Assembly (NCBI RefSeq): GCF_002295115.1 | Contig: NZ_NSFV01000003.1 | Coordinates: 434,001 to 498,000 of the forward strand | DNA length: 64,000 bases | Direction of reading: 5' to 3' | From: Mesorhizobium sp. WSM4311 | GTDB taxonomy: Bacteria > Pseudomonadota > Alphaproteobacteria > Rhizobiales > Rhizobiaceae | Shown: piece by piece, positions 54,831 through 64,000 of the stretch | How the letters are laid out: each line of letters begins with the position of its first letter | Numbering within the stretch: position 1 is the first letter of the stretch | Notes under the pieces: model-generated | What the model was told of the DNA's origin: nothing | Databases searched by the model: none | What the model saw: only the letters and a program-made list of their open reading frames with translations | Program-made: the position numbers and the translations under genes

Positions 54831-54859
54831 CTTGACTCTCGCAGGTCGGCGGCCTATTT
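54831..54859 (+). promoter_or_regulatory. Predicted groESL promoter
   Basis: CTTGAC (54831-54836) followed after about 17 bp by CTATTT (54854-54859), a plausible -35/-10 pair of the kind used by vegetative or RpoH-type sigma factors. It sits just upstream of the CIRCE element. Confidence 0.5.
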
Positions 54860-54869
54860 CAACGCCACG

Positions 54870-54896
54870 TTAGCACTCGCCCTTGGTGAGTGCTAA
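54870..54896 (+). promoter_or_regulatory. CIRCE element (HrcA operator)
   Basis: TTAGCACTC (54870-54878) and GAGTGCTAA (54888-54896) are the exact consensus arms with the standard 9-nt spacer. The HrcA repressor binds here and represses groESL until heat shock titrates GroE. It lies 64 bp upstream of the groES start. Confidence 0.98.
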
Positions 54897-54960
54897 CTAT
54901 ATGTCCGGCTTCGCCGGACGGAGGAACTGTTTCTCACCGTTCTCATTCGAGGAAGAAAAA

Positions 54961-55257
54961 ATGGCAAAGTCGAAGTTCCGCCCGCTTCATGACCGCGTGG
55001 TCGTTCGCCGGGTCGAATCCGAATCCAAGACCGCCGGCGGGATCATCATCCCGGATACGGCCAAGGAAAAGCCGCAGGAAGGCGAGATCATCGCCGTCGG
55101 CTCCGGCGCGCGCGACGAAAGCGGCAAGCTGGTCCCCCTGGACGTCAAGGCTGGCGACCGCATCCTGTTCGGCAAGTGGTCGGGCACCGAAGTCAAGCTC
55201 AATGGCGAAGACCTTCTGATCATGAAGGAATCCGACATCATGGGCATCATCGGCTGA
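54961..55257 (+). CDS. groES: Co-chaperonin GroES
   Basis: 98 aa, the lid of the GroEL chamber. [21 protein letters not shown], the mobile loop [20 protein letters not shown] and the [16 protein letters not shown] roof segment are canonical. ATG 54961 follows GAGGAAGAAAAA. Expressed with groEL 62 bp downstream under CIRCE control. Confidence 0.98.
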   Translation: MAKSKFRPLHDRVVVRRVESESKTAGGIIIPDTAKEKPQEGEIIAVGSGARDESGKLVPLDVKAGDRILFGKWSGTEVKLNGEDLLIMKESDIMGIIG

Positions 55258-55280
55258 TCATCGGCCTCACCGTCAACTGA

Positions 55281-56975
<1,695 letters not shown>

Positions 56976-57008
56976 GAAGTCCATAAAGCACGCCCATGAA
57001 CTACATTG

Positions 57009-57050
57009 CTCGAGCCCGCAAGCGGGCTCGAGTGGCGGCATGGACTTCTA
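57009..57050 (+). repeat. Hairpin followed by a second copy of the groEL 3' end
   Basis: CTCGAGCCCG...CGGGCTCGAG (57009-57032, 4-nt loop) is a strong stem after groEL. Directly after it, GGCGGCATGGACTTCTAA (57033-57050) repeats exactly the last 18 bp of groEL (GGMDF-end coding sequence, 56958-56975). Confidence 0.8.
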
Positions 57051-57077
57051 ATCCAAGCCACCTGGCTTATGCATACG

Positions 57078-57105
57078 AAAGGGCGGCAGCGATGCCGCCC
57101 TTTTT
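57078..57105 (+). terminator. Rho-independent terminator of groESL
   Basis: AAAGGGCGGCA (57078-57088), loop GCGA, and TGCCGCCCTTT (57093-57103) form a perfect 11-bp stem followed by a T run (TTTTT). It lies about 100 bp after the groEL stop. Confidence 0.92.
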
Positions 57106-57322
57106 CATTGCCTCCTGCAACGGTAGCGACCATCGAGGTCTGCACCACTCGACGGGGCACTCGTCCTTTCTTGAGCAGTTTTCCAGCAAAATCAGAGGTT
57201 TCGACTAAGCTTTGACGGCGCTAGGTGAATTTGTCAGACAATATTTTTTAACACATTCGCGATTACTAAAGGGCGGGAGCATGGCGAGGTTGCTCCGCGT
57301 ACGGCGTGTCGGGTAACCATCG
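57106..57322. other. Gap between groEL and the Tad-like cassette
   Basis: 217 bp without a recognisable gene. The AT-rich ACAATATTTTTTAACACATTC near 57237-57257 may belong to the promoter of the next gene. No operator was recognised. Confidence 0.4.
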
Positions 57323-59392
57323 ATGCAATTTTTCCGGCGATTTTTGCGAAACCGCGACGGCAACGTGCTGATCATCTCGGCACTGGTGATGCCGGTCCTG
57401 ATCGGCATGGCCGCCCTGGTGACCGAATATGGCGCAGCCCTCGTCGAGCGCGCCGACAATCAGCGCGTGGCCGACCTGTCAGCCTATGCGGGCGCCCTCG
57501 CCTACAATGTGAACAAGTCCACCTCGCAGATGACTGCCACCGCGGTTGGCGTCGCGGTGCTCAACGGCGTTCCCGCCGCCAATGTACAGGTGAGCCTGGT
57601 CGCCTCCCCGAAAACGACCGGCGTCAACGCGGTTTCGGTGTCGATCAACACCTACAGGACGCTGTTCCTGGCACGCGTCCTGAACGATCGCCAGCAATTG
57701 CAGATCTATGCCAATTCGGTGGCCGAGCTTGGTGCGCAGCCGCAAACGCCCGGATGCATGCTCGCGCTCGACGGCACGCAGACCGGCCTGACGCTGAGCG
57801 GCGGTACCTCGATCTCGGCGCAGAAATGCACCGTCTCTTCCAACAACACGGTGACCGTCCCCTGCGGCACCAGCATTTCGGCGCTCGGCGTCAACTACAA
57901 TTCCGCCGCTGCCCCGAGCCAGCCTTGCAACGGCATCACCGGCCCAGGCGGGGCGACCGCGGTGATCACCAAGAAATCCACCCCCGACCCGCTGGCCGGC
58001 AATGCCGCGGTCACGGCCGCCGTGGCCCGTATTGCAACGGTTGCGGCGCTTTCGACGACAGCCGCGCCAACAGCGCCAACCACTCCCAACGGCAACAACA
58101 TCGACTTCGGCTGGAACACAGGCCCCACCCAAGGCCAGGCAAACGCGCTCGGCTGCACCGCCAGCTGGGCATCGTCGTCATCGACCTGGACGCTGGACTG
58201 CGGCGGCAAAACCACGGTCAACCTGGGCACCGTCACCATCGGCGGCGGCATCAACCTCAACTTCGCCACAAGCGGCGCGGCAACGACAGTTTACAATATC
58301 GCCGGCGATCTCACGACCAGTGCCACCACCAATTTCGGGCCAGGCACCTACAACTTCGCCAAGACCCTCACCACGGCCGGAACCACGACGTTCGGGGCCG
58401 GCACCTACAATTTCGGCAAGCAGGTGACCGCCGCCGGCACAACGACCTTTGGCGCCGGCACGTTCAACTTCGCCAAGGGGCTGACCACCGGCTACGGCAC
58501 CACCACCTTCGGCGCCGGCACCTTCAAGATCGGCCGCAGCGACACTGCCTGCAACGGCTCGGGACAGGTCAGCATCTGCAACGCGTCCGCCTTGACCTTT
58601 GGTGGACCGAGCACTTTCGAGCTCCCCGGCGGCTATACCAACACCGGAACGCTCACCTTCGGCTCGGGCACGACCAATTCCTACAAGATCGGGCCAGGCA
58701 GCAATGGCGACGCGATCACGCTCGGCGGCGGTTCGACAACGATCATGGCCGATGCGACGGGCGCCAGCAGCGTTTTCCAGGTCGTCGGCAATGTGAACGG
58801 CGGCGGCGGCGGCAGCTGCTTTGTGGTCCCGGTCGCGGCGCAGCACGACATCGCCGGCAACTTCATTGGCTCGGGCGCCATTTTGCTCGGCGCCGGCGTC
58901 TACACCGTGGACGGCTATTTCGCGCTGGGCGGCAATGGCGGCGGCAGCGCCAACTGCAACGGCAGCACGATCAGCGTCAGCGGCGCCAATGTGACGCTTG
59001 TCCTGTCAGGCAAGGCCAAATCCAGTTCGGGAAGTTGTAACGGCTATGTTTTCTGCGTGGCCGCCGGCTATAGCAACATCGCGCTCACCGCACCCCAGTC
59101 GGGAGCGACGGCGAAGCTGGCGGTGATCGGCCCCACGGGCAGTTCCAACACCGGCGGCGCGACCTTCGCCGAAGGCGGCTCCAACGCCCAGATATCGGGC
59201 GCATTCTATTTTCCCTATGGCCCGATCATCATGAATGGCGGCTCGAGCGTGCTGGGATCGAACACCGACCCGAGCAAGTGCCTGCAGATGATCGGCTCAC
59301 GCATCACGCTATCGGGCGGCACCACAGCCGCATCGGAATGCATCGCGGCCTCGAGTGCCGGTGGCAGCAGCAAGGTGAGCCTCGTGCAATGA
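57323..59392 (+). CDS. Tad-like secreted protein with glycine-rich beta-repeats
   Basis: 689 aa. The N-terminus RRFLRNRDGNVLIISALVMPVLIGMAALVTEYGAALVE is a TadE/G-type anchor. The middle contains about four imperfect repeats of 19-20 residues built on TTFGAGTYNFGK (near 58326-58536), suggesting a beta-solenoid. The C-terminus SGAFYFPYGPIIMNGGSSVLGSN, then CLQMIGSRITLSG, resembles the end of the protein at 27563. It is the first of three overlapping genes with two TadE-like minor-pilin genes. No tad secretion apparatus is in the window. Confidence 0.78.
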   Translation: MQFFRRFLRNRDGNVLIISALVMPVLIGMAALVTEYGAALVERADNQRVADLSAYAGALAYNVNKSTSQMTATAVGVAVLNGVPAANVQVSLVASPKTTGVNAVSVSINTYRTLFLARVLNDRQQLQIYANSVAELGAQPQTPGCMLALDGTQTGLTLSGGTSISAQKCTVSSNNTVTVPCGTSISALGVNYNSAAAPSQPCNGITGPGGATAVITKKSTPDPLAGNAAVTAAVARIATVAALSTTAAPTAPTTPNGNNIDFGWNTGPTQGQANALGCTASWASSSSTWTLDCGGKTTVNLGTVTIGGGINLNFATSGAATTVYNIAGDLTTSATTNFGPGTYNFAKTLTTAGTTTFGAGTYNFGKQVTAAGTTTFGAGTFNFAKGLTTGYGTTTFGAGTFKIGRSDTACNGSGQVSICNASALTFGGPSTFELPGGYTNTGTLTFGSGTTNSYKIGPGSNGDAITLGGGSTTIMADATGASSVFQVVGNVNGGGGGSCFVVPVAAQHDIAGNFIGSGAILLGAGVYTVDGYFALGGNGGGSANCNGSTISVSGANVTLVLSGKAKSSSGSCNGYVFCVAAGYSNIALTAPQSGATAKLAVIGPTGSSNTGGATFAEGGSNAQISGAFYFPYGPIIMNGGSSVLGSNTDPSKCLQMIGSRITLSGGTTAASECIAASSAGGSSKVSLVQ
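58326..58536 (+). repeat. Imperfect tandem repeat encoding TTFGAGTYNF units
   Basis: Four related units of about 57-60 bp encode TTNFGPGTYNFAK, TTTFGAGTYNFGK, TTTFGAGTFNFAK and TTTFGAGTFKIGR. Nucleotide runs such as ACCTTTGGCGCCGGCAC recur. Likely to form stacked beta-strands. Confidence 0.8.
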
Positions 59393-59985
59393 GCAAGCAG
59401 TCACGCCTCGGCCACGCCAGCCGGCGTTTCGCGTTCACAGACTTCCTGCGGCGCCAGAAAACCGGCGTGTCGGCGGTCGAGTTCGCTTTGGTCAGCCCCG
59501 TGCTGCTGGTCATCCTGGCCGGAACCGTCGACATAGGCGGCTCATTGAAGGCCAAATTCGAACTGAGCTCGGCGGTTTCGGCTGGTTCGAACTATGCGCT
59601 GCTCAATGGCGACAAGGTCAATTCCACCGGCGGCGGCGCGCTGGCCGGCAACATTGCGACGGTGGTCACCAGCGGTCTGAGCGGCAATGGCGGCAGCATT
59701 CAGGTCGTCATCAACAACGGTGCGGCACTTGCCTACAATGCCACCACATCCACGGCCACCCAGAGCGGCACGGTCGCCAATGCCGATCTCTGCTATTGCC
59801 CGGGCAGTTCCGGGGCCGTGGCCTGGAGCACCCCGATGGCATGCGGCAGCATCTGCAGTGGCGGCGGCATTGCGGGGAAATTCGTAACGATCACGGCCAG
59901 CAAGCCCTATACGCCGCTTTTCGGCGGCTTCGGCATCGTCAGCAACGGCAACATCACGGTCAAGTCGGTGGCGCAGCCGCAATGA
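59389..59985 (+). CDS. TadE-like pilus-associated protein
   Basis: 198 aa from ATG 59389 (overlaps the previous stop, ATGA). N-terminal anchor KTGVSAVEFALVSPVLLVILAGTVDIGG carries the TadE hallmark SAVEFALVSPVLL with the conserved Glu. The mature region is Gly/Ala/Ser-rich with a cysteine pair in DLCYCPGSS and CGSICSGGG. Probably a pseudopilin-like subunit partnering with the products of 57323 and 59982. Confidence 0.85.
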   Translation: MSKQSRLGHASRRFAFTDFLRRQKTGVSAVEFALVSPVLLVILAGTVDIGGSLKAKFELSSAVSAGSNYALLNGDKVNSTGGGALAGNIATVVTSGLSGNGGSIQVVINNGAALAYNATTSTATQSGTVANADLCYCPGSSGAVAWSTPMACGSICSGGGIAGKFVTITASKPYTPLFGGFGIVSNGNITVKSVAQPQ

Positions 59986-60422
59986 GCCGCCGCCGATCCT
60001 TCCTGCGCGACAGATCCGGTGCCAACGCCGTCGAGTTCGCCTTGCTGTCAGTGCCGTTGCTGCTCGTGCTGATGGGCACGTTCGAGTTCGGCCGCATGTA
60101 CTGGGCCCAGCATGTGCTGAATGAAATCGCCGCGGCAGGGGCGCGTTGCGTCGGCGTGCTGCAGAGCGGATGCGCGCAGAACGGCGTCTACGATGCCGCC
60201 AGCGCCATCAGCTATATCAGCAGTCGGGCGGCAACCGACGGCATCGTGCTCAGCAACGCCAACATCACCGTCAGCAACAACACCACCTGCTCGGGCCTGT
60301 CCGGCTTTTCGAGCGTCCAGGTTTCCTACAAATTCACGACCGTGCTGCCGGCCTTCCTGACGTCGCTGGCTAACGGCCCGAACCTCAGCGCCAGCGCCTG
60401 CTTCCCGAACCAGGGGGCTTGA
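59982..60422 (+). CDS. TadE-like pilus-associated protein
   Basis: 146 aa from ATG 59982 (ATGA overlap with the previous stop). N-terminal RSGANAVEFALLSVPLLLVLMGTFEFGRMYW is a classic TadE-family anchor with conserved Glu19 and the GxFEFGR block. The rest is short with cysteines (VGVLQSGCAQNG, SNNTTCSGLSG). It ends two bases before the convergent tetR-type gene. Confidence 0.87.
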   Translation: MSRRRSFLRDRSGANAVEFALLSVPLLLVLMGTFEFGRMYWAQHVLNEIAAAGARCVGVLQSGCAQNGVYDAASAISYISSRAATDGIVLSNANITVSNNTTCSGLSGFSSVQVSYKFTTVLPAFLTSLANGPNLSASACFPNQGA

Positions 60423-60424
60423 CT

Positions 60425-61033
60425 TCAGACACCGGCCTCCGCGCGTCGCTGAACCTCGCCGGCAAGCACCGCGGCTTCGATCAGCGCCGCGACCTCGTCC
60501 GCCACCGCCTGTAGCGGGGCGCGGTCCCGGGTGGCGCGGGCGATCACCATCAGCCCTTCCAGCGACGATTCGACCAGCAGCGCCAGAGCGTGGGCGCGGC
60601 CTTCGGGCACTCCGGCCCTGACGAAGGCCTCACGCAACAGCCCTATCCACTGCTCGAAGGCCGCGCGGCACAAATCCGCCAGCTCCGGCACGTCGGTCGG
60701 TGAGTCCAGCACGACGGGCGCGATCGGACAGCCGAGCGAAAACTGGTTGTCTTCCAGCATGCGCCCCACCGCCTGGTAGATATGATGGACCGCCACCGCC
60801 GGATCCCTTTCGGCGGCCAGCGCTTCGCCCAGTCTCGCCGTCACCCCGGCAACGCTGTCACGCGTCACCTCGATCACCAGTTGGTCCTTGCCGCCCGGAA
60901 AATGGAAGTAAAGCGAACCGCGCGGCGCGCCGCTGGCGCTCAATATGTCGTTGAGCGATGTGCCGTGATAGCCGCGTTGCCGGAGCAGCAGCGCGGTCGT
61001 GTCGAGTATGCGGGTGCGGGTGTCGTTCGCCAT
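60425..61033 (-). CDS. TetR-family regulator (YxaF/LmrA-like)
   Basis: 202 aa from ATG 61033. HTH region [41 protein letters not shown]; the YxaF-type C-terminal domain has NQFSLGCPIAPVVLD. It diverges from the MDR dehydrogenase/OsmC/SnoaL genes and likely represses them through the palindrome at 61089. Ligands of related proteins are often flavonoids or other aromatics. Confidence 0.9.
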   Translation of the reverse strand: MANDTRTRILDTTALLLRQRGYHGTSLNDILSASGAPRGSLYFHFPGGKDQLVIEVTRDSVAGVTARLGEALAAERDPAVAVHHIYQAVGRMLEDNQFSLGCPIAPVVLDSPTDVPELADLCRAAFEQWIGLLREAFVRAGVPEGRAHALALLVESSLEGLMVIARATRDRAPLQAVADEVAALIEAAVLAGEVQRRAEAGV

Positions 61034-61088
61034 GTCAACCTCTGTCAGCAGCAATCATTATAGGCCTTGCGCAGAATATGACAATCGG

Positions 61089-61118
61089 TCTACATAATAT
61101 GTAGATCAGTCTACATAT
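61089..61118. promoter_or_regulatory. Candidate TetR-family operator
   Basis: TCTACATAATATGTAGA (61089-61105) is an inverted repeat with 8-bp arms around a single central base, and a further half-site AGTCTACATAT (61108-61118) follows. It is between the divergent tetR-type and dehydrogenase genes, overlapping the expected promoters. Confidence 0.75.
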
Positions 61119-61176
61119 CGGAGGCAACAGCATACGCAGCTATCGTCTTGAAGGGTCGGGCGGGACAGAATGCCTG

Positions 61177-62142
61177 GTGATGCGGGACGAGTCACAGCCT
61201 CAGCCAAAACCGCATGAGATCGTGGTGCGTGTCCGTGCCGCCTCGCTCAACCGCCGCGACACGATGATCCTCAACGGCACCTATCCGCTGCAGCCGCGCC
61301 AGGGTGTCGTTCCATTGAGCGACGGGGCTGGCGACGTTGTCGCCATCGGCGATGCCGTCACCCGCTTCGCCGTCGGTGACCGTGTCACCGGCAGCTATTT
61401 CGCCCGCTGGATCGACGGCCGCATCAACGCCGGTCTCATCGACCAGCTCGGTTGCACGCTGGACGGCATGCTGGCGGAATACGCGGTTCTCGACGAACAA
61501 TGGGCGGCGCGCCTGCCCGATCATCTCGAATGGCGTGAGGCGGCGACGCTGACCTGCGCCGGCGTGACCGCCTGGAACGCGGTGACGAGTGCCGGAATTC
61601 CAAAGCCAGGCCAATGGGTTCTAGTCATCGGTTCAGGCGGCGTCTCGCTCTTTGCGCTGCAGTTCGCCAAGCTGCTCGGCTGCCGCGTCGCCGCCGTCAC
61701 CTCGCGCGCAGAGAAGGCCGACAGGCTACGGATGCTGGGCGCCGATCTTGTGATCTCGACGTCGGACATGCTCGAATGGGGTGCGGCCGTCCGCGACCAG
61801 ACCGGCGGCATCGATCTCGTCGTCGAGACCGGTGGCCCGGCGACCTTCGCGCAGTCGCTGATCGCCAGCACGCTTTACGGACACATCGTGCTGCTCACGC
61901 TGCAGGATGCGAAAGGCGGATCGATCCAGATCCCGGCGGCAGTCTACCAGCGCAGCCTCGCCACCATCAGCCGCCTCTTCGTCGGCAACCGGAGCAATCT
62001 CGAAGCCATGCTGCGCGCTGTTTCGCAGCACCGCCTGTCGCCCGTCATCGACAAGGTCTTTGCCTTCAGCGAGGCCCGCAATGCCTATCGCTATTTCCAG
62101 CAGGGCGACGTCTTCGGAAAAGTGGTCGTCGACGGCGCCTGA
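61177..62142 (+). CDS. Zinc-type alcohol dehydrogenase/quinone reductase-like (MDR) protein
   Basis: 321 aa from GTG 61177, but homologous-looking sequence continues upstream to 61132 (RSYRLEGSGGTECLV), where the codon is ATA rather than ATG. A GGAGG lies 7 bases before that ATA, so the true start may be there (336 aa). The GroES-like fold (PKPHEIVVRVRAASLNRRDT) and nucleotide motif VLVIGSGGVSLFALQFAKLLG are clear. It lacks a full set of catalytic zinc ligands, as in quinone reductase-type members. Probably NADPH-dependent reduction of an unknown substrate; co-transcribed with osmC and the SnoaL-like gene. Confidence 0.85.
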   Translation: MMRDESQPQPKPHEIVVRVRAASLNRRDTMILNGTYPLQPRQGVVPLSDGAGDVVAIGDAVTRFAVGDRVTGSYFARWIDGRINAGLIDQLGCTLDGMLAEYAVLDEQWAARLPDHLEWREAATLTCAGVTAWNAVTSAGIPKPGQWVLVIGSGGVSLFALQFAKLLGCRVAAVTSRAEKADRLRMLGADLVISTSDMLEWGAAVRDQTGGIDLVVETGGPATFAQSLIASTLYGHIVLLTLQDAKGGSIQIPAAVYQRSLATISRLFVGNRSNLEAMLRAVSQHRLSPVIDKVFAFSEARNAYRYFQQGDVFGKVVVDGA

Positions 62143-62175
62143 CCCATCGATGCCTCAAACCAAAGGAGAACGACA

Positions 62176-62625
62176 ATGACAATTCGCGAAGCCTCGGCGA
62201 GGTGGCAAGGGACGCTGAAAGAGGGTTCGGGCAAGGTGAAGCTCGGCAGCGGGGTCTTCGAAGGCGCCTATTCCTTCCCGTCGCGTTTCGAAAACGGTCC
62301 GGGCACCAACCCGGAAGAGCTGATCGCCGCGGCGCATGCCGGCTGCTTTTCCATGGCCCTGAGCGCCATACTGGGCACAGCCCACCACATACCGACAAGC
62401 ATCAGCACCGTCGCCAAGGTGCATCTCGGCGCAGCCGCCGCGGGACCGACGATCACCCGCATCGAGCTTGAGACGCAAGCCGAGATTCCGGGGCTTGCTC
62501 CGGATGAATTCCAGAACCTCGCGGAGAGGGCGAAAACGACATGCCTCGTTTCGCGCGCCCTGGCCGGCGTGGCCTCCATCACGCTCAAGGCCGAGCTCCT
62601 CGCAACCACCACCACGGCACACTGA
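62176..62625 (+). CDS. OsmC-family hydroperoxide reductase
   Basis: 149 aa. Redox cysteines Cys57 ([10 protein letters not shown]) and Cys123 ([10 protein letters not shown]) are at the OsmC positions. Reduces organic hydroperoxides. ATG 62176 with AAAGGAG upstream. Follows the dehydrogenase gene by 33 bp under the same likely TetR control. Confidence 0.93.
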   Translation: MTIREASARWQGTLKEGSGKVKLGSGVFEGAYSFPSRFENGPGTNPEELIAAAHAGCFSMALSAILGTAHHIPTSISTVAKVHLGAAAAGPTITRIELETQAEIPGLAPDEFQNLAERAKTTCLVSRALAGVASITLKAELLATTTTAH

Positions 62626-62640
62626 CATCAGGAGCACGAG

Positions 62641-63027
62641 ATGAAACAGGACAGCATTATCACTCTCAACCCAGACGACCGCTCCGGACAGACGGCCGAG
62701 ATCATGCGGCGCTTCAACGACGTGTTCCAGCTGCACGACCCGTCCGCACTTCCCGAACTGATTGCCGAAGAATGCGTCATCGAAAACACCGTGCCGGCGC
62801 CTGATGGCGCGCGTCATGCGGGGCGGCAAGCATGCGTCCAGCTGTGGTCGGCGATCGCCACCCAGCCAGGCACGCGCTTCGACCTCGAGGAGACCCTTGT
62901 CGCCGGCGACCGGGCGACCATCCGCTGGCGCTATTGGATGGCCGACGGTAACTCCGTCCGTGGCGTCAATCTCATGCGTGTAGAGGGCGGACGCATCGTC
63001 GAGGCGATGGGCTATGTGAAGGGATAG
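62641..63027 (+). CDS. SnoaL-like NTF2-family protein
   Basis: 128 aa, NTF2 fold: QTAEIMRRFNDVFQLHDPSALPELIAEECVIENT pattern and the C-terminal VRGVNLMRVEGGRIVEAMGYV. Such small proteins are cyclases, isomerases or ligand binders; the reaction is unknown. ATG 62641 with CAGGAG upstream. Third gene of the TetR-controlled unit. Confidence 0.82.
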   Translation: MKQDSIITLNPDDRSGQTAEIMRRFNDVFQLHDPSALPELIAEECVIENTVPAPDGARHAGRQACVQLWSAIATQPGTRFDLEETLVAGDRATIRWRYWMADGNSVRGVNLMRVEGGRIVEAMGYVKG

Positions 63028-63037
63028 CCGGTCGCCG

Positions 63038-63649
63038 CTACCGGTCAGCCAATGCCAGCTTGGCGCCGAGCATGACAAACGCACCGGCGAAGGTTCGGCG
63101 CATCCAGGTCAGCACCATCGGCCGCGAGGCGACATGGCGGCGGATCGAAGCGGCGAAGATGCCGTAGCCGACGAAAACCACGAAGGTCAAAAGCATGAAG
63201 ACGGAGCTGAGCTCCAGCATCTTCGACAGCGCATTGGGCTCGGTGGTGCTGACGAACTGCGGCAGGAAGGCGAAGAAGAAGATCGACAGTTTCGGGTTGA
63301 GCACGTTGACGAGGATGCCGGTGGCAATCACCTTGCCGGCCGAGCGCGGCGCGACATTATCCTCGACACTGAGGCCGCCCTTCTCCTTCAGCGTGTTCCA
63401 GGCCATGTAGATGAGATAGGCGACGCCGAGATATTTCAGCGTCTCGAAGGCGACCGCGCTGGTGTGCAGCAGCGCCGCAAGGCCGGTGATGGCAGCGGCC
63501 ATATGCGGGATGATGCCGAGCGTGCAGCCGAAGGCGGCAATGATCGAAGCCCGCGCACCGCGCGAAAGTCCCGCACTCAGCGTGTAGAGAACACCGGTGC
63601 CGGGCGAGGCAACGACGATCAGCGACGTCAACAGAAACTCGATGCTCAT
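63038..63649 (-). CDS. LysE-family amino-acid exporter
   Basis: 203 aa, six predicted helices. Signature LTSLIVVASPGTGVLYTLSAGLSRG and GILVNVLNPKLSIFFFAFLPQFV. Start ATG 63649 (MSIEFLLTSLIVV) gives the helix directly at the N-terminus. Distinct from the LysE protein at 24341. Substrate unknown. Confidence 0.88.
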   Translation of the reverse strand: MSIEFLLTSLIVVASPGTGVLYTLSAGLSRGARASIIAAFGCTLGIIPHMAAAITGLAALLHTSAVAFETLKYLGVAYLIYMAWNTLKEKGGLSVEDNVAPRSAGKVIATGILVNVLNPKLSIFFFAFLPQFVSTTEPNALSKMLELSSVFMLLTFVVFVGYGIFAASIRRHVASRPMVLTWMRRTFAGAFVMLGAKLALADR

Positions 63650-63754
63650 GATTTCCTCCACGGCCCTGCCCGGCAAGGAAGCTATCGGGTGGCGCAAGTC
63701 GAGGCAAGCGACGGCGATTGGTGTTTTCCTTGCGCCGCAAAGCGGGGGATGGAA

Positions 63755-64000
63755 CTACCCCACCGCCAGCCCGTGCGCGGCCCTTGCCATCAGGCACTCC
63801 TCGTCGCCAGGCATGCAGGCACGGCAGACATCCGGGCGCGTTTCATAGATGCCGCAAGCGGTCGACTTGCCGACTTCGCCGGTCAGGGCCGAACAGCGCA
63901 CGCCCTCGCAGCGCATGCCGGACAGGTCGAGGGCAACATATTTTTCAGGAATGCGTTCGAGCTGCGCGTCATCCTCGGTGGAGAAACGCGGCCACTCGGC
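63755..64000 (-). CDS. YkgJ-family cysteine-cluster protein (5' end beyond window)
   Basis: 82 codons visible, frame open to the right edge, stop TAG at 63755-63757. Cysteine-rich: GMRCEGVRCSALTG, TACGIYETRPDVCRACMPGDEEC, the CxxCx(n)CGIYxxRPxxCR pattern of YkgJ/zinc- or iron-chelating proteins. Its N-terminal part (first Cys) lies outside the window. Confidence 0.85.
   Translation of the reverse strand, partial: AEWPRFSTEDDAQLERIPEKYVALDLSGMRCEGVRCSALTGEVGKSTACGIYETRPDVCRACMPGDEECLMARAAHGLAVG

Noticed and set aside
58326..58536. Possible CRISPR or VNTR in the 57323 gene
   Set aside because: Imperfect, adjacent coding repeats with protein-level periodicity and no spacer structure.

Overview
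The window is a GC-rich alphaproteobacterial chromosome segment. Gene content and style point to Rhizobiales, most likely Mesorhizobium or a close relative. The clues are efp next to epmA, a CIRCE-controlled groESL operon, a cobalamin-riboswitch uptake operon, an alphaproteobacterial M16 peptidase pair, several orphan Tad/TadE-type genes, and scattered GCATGATC...GATCATGC-type hairpin repeats. The genus is an inference from gene style, not a search result. No rRNA, tRNA, CRISPR array, insertion sequence or prophage was recognised.

Layout. 1-19.7 kb is mostly housekeeping: epmA (cut by the edge) diverging from efp; an HNH endonuclease; a RibD/DHFR-fold reductase; a minus-strand run of M16 peptidase A, M16 peptidase B and a patatin phospholipase; a pseudouridine synthase with a long repeat-rich tail coupled to rsmD; tadA; a lipoprotein; ileS; an OmpV-like protein; a secreted AcpA-type phosphoesterase; an HdeD-like membrane protein; ribF; and a HAD phosphatase. 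20-24.1 kb holds two tandem paralogues of a TadG-like protein with a von Willebrand A domain. 24.3-29.4 kb is mixed: LysE exporter, dienelactone hydrolase-like protein, DUF2189 protein, a frameshifted VOC protein, a third Tad-like protein and a CAP-domain lipoprotein. 29.5-33 kb is a marR-emrA-emrB multidrug efflux operon.

33.2-39.0 kb is the most interesting region: a tightly coupled six-gene lipid operon that looks like an expanded version of the poorly understood enterobacterial ynbABCD genes. It encodes a CDP-alcohol phosphatidyltransferase, a hydrolase/methyltransferase fusion, a PAP2/dual-specificity phosphatase fusion, a small two-helix membrane protein, a PlsC-like acyltransferase and a CDP-diglyceride synthase. 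Together they have the chemistry to acylate, activate, transfer, dephosphorylate and methylate a lipid.

39.1-42.6 kb is a minus-strand cobalamin riboswitch followed by a DUF1636 gene (apparently frameshifted) and the ABC transporter genes btuD, btuF and btuC. 43.6-48.3 kb is a LacI-regulated sugar ABC operon ending in a clear terminator. It diverges from an AraC/GyrI-like regulator, followed by a MarR-GNAT fusion. 50.4-54.8 kb is a coupled MFS/aldonolactone oxidase/DSD1-type PLP enzyme operon diverging from a TetR regulator with a perfect inverted-repeat operator. 54.8-57.1 kb is groESL. 57.3-60.4 kb is a translationally coupled secreted Tad-like/TadE-like/TadE-like cassette. 60.4-63.0 kb is a TetR-controlled redox module (MDR dehydrogenase, OsmC, SnoaL-like). 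The window ends with a LysE exporter and a partial YkgJ-type cysteine-cluster gene.
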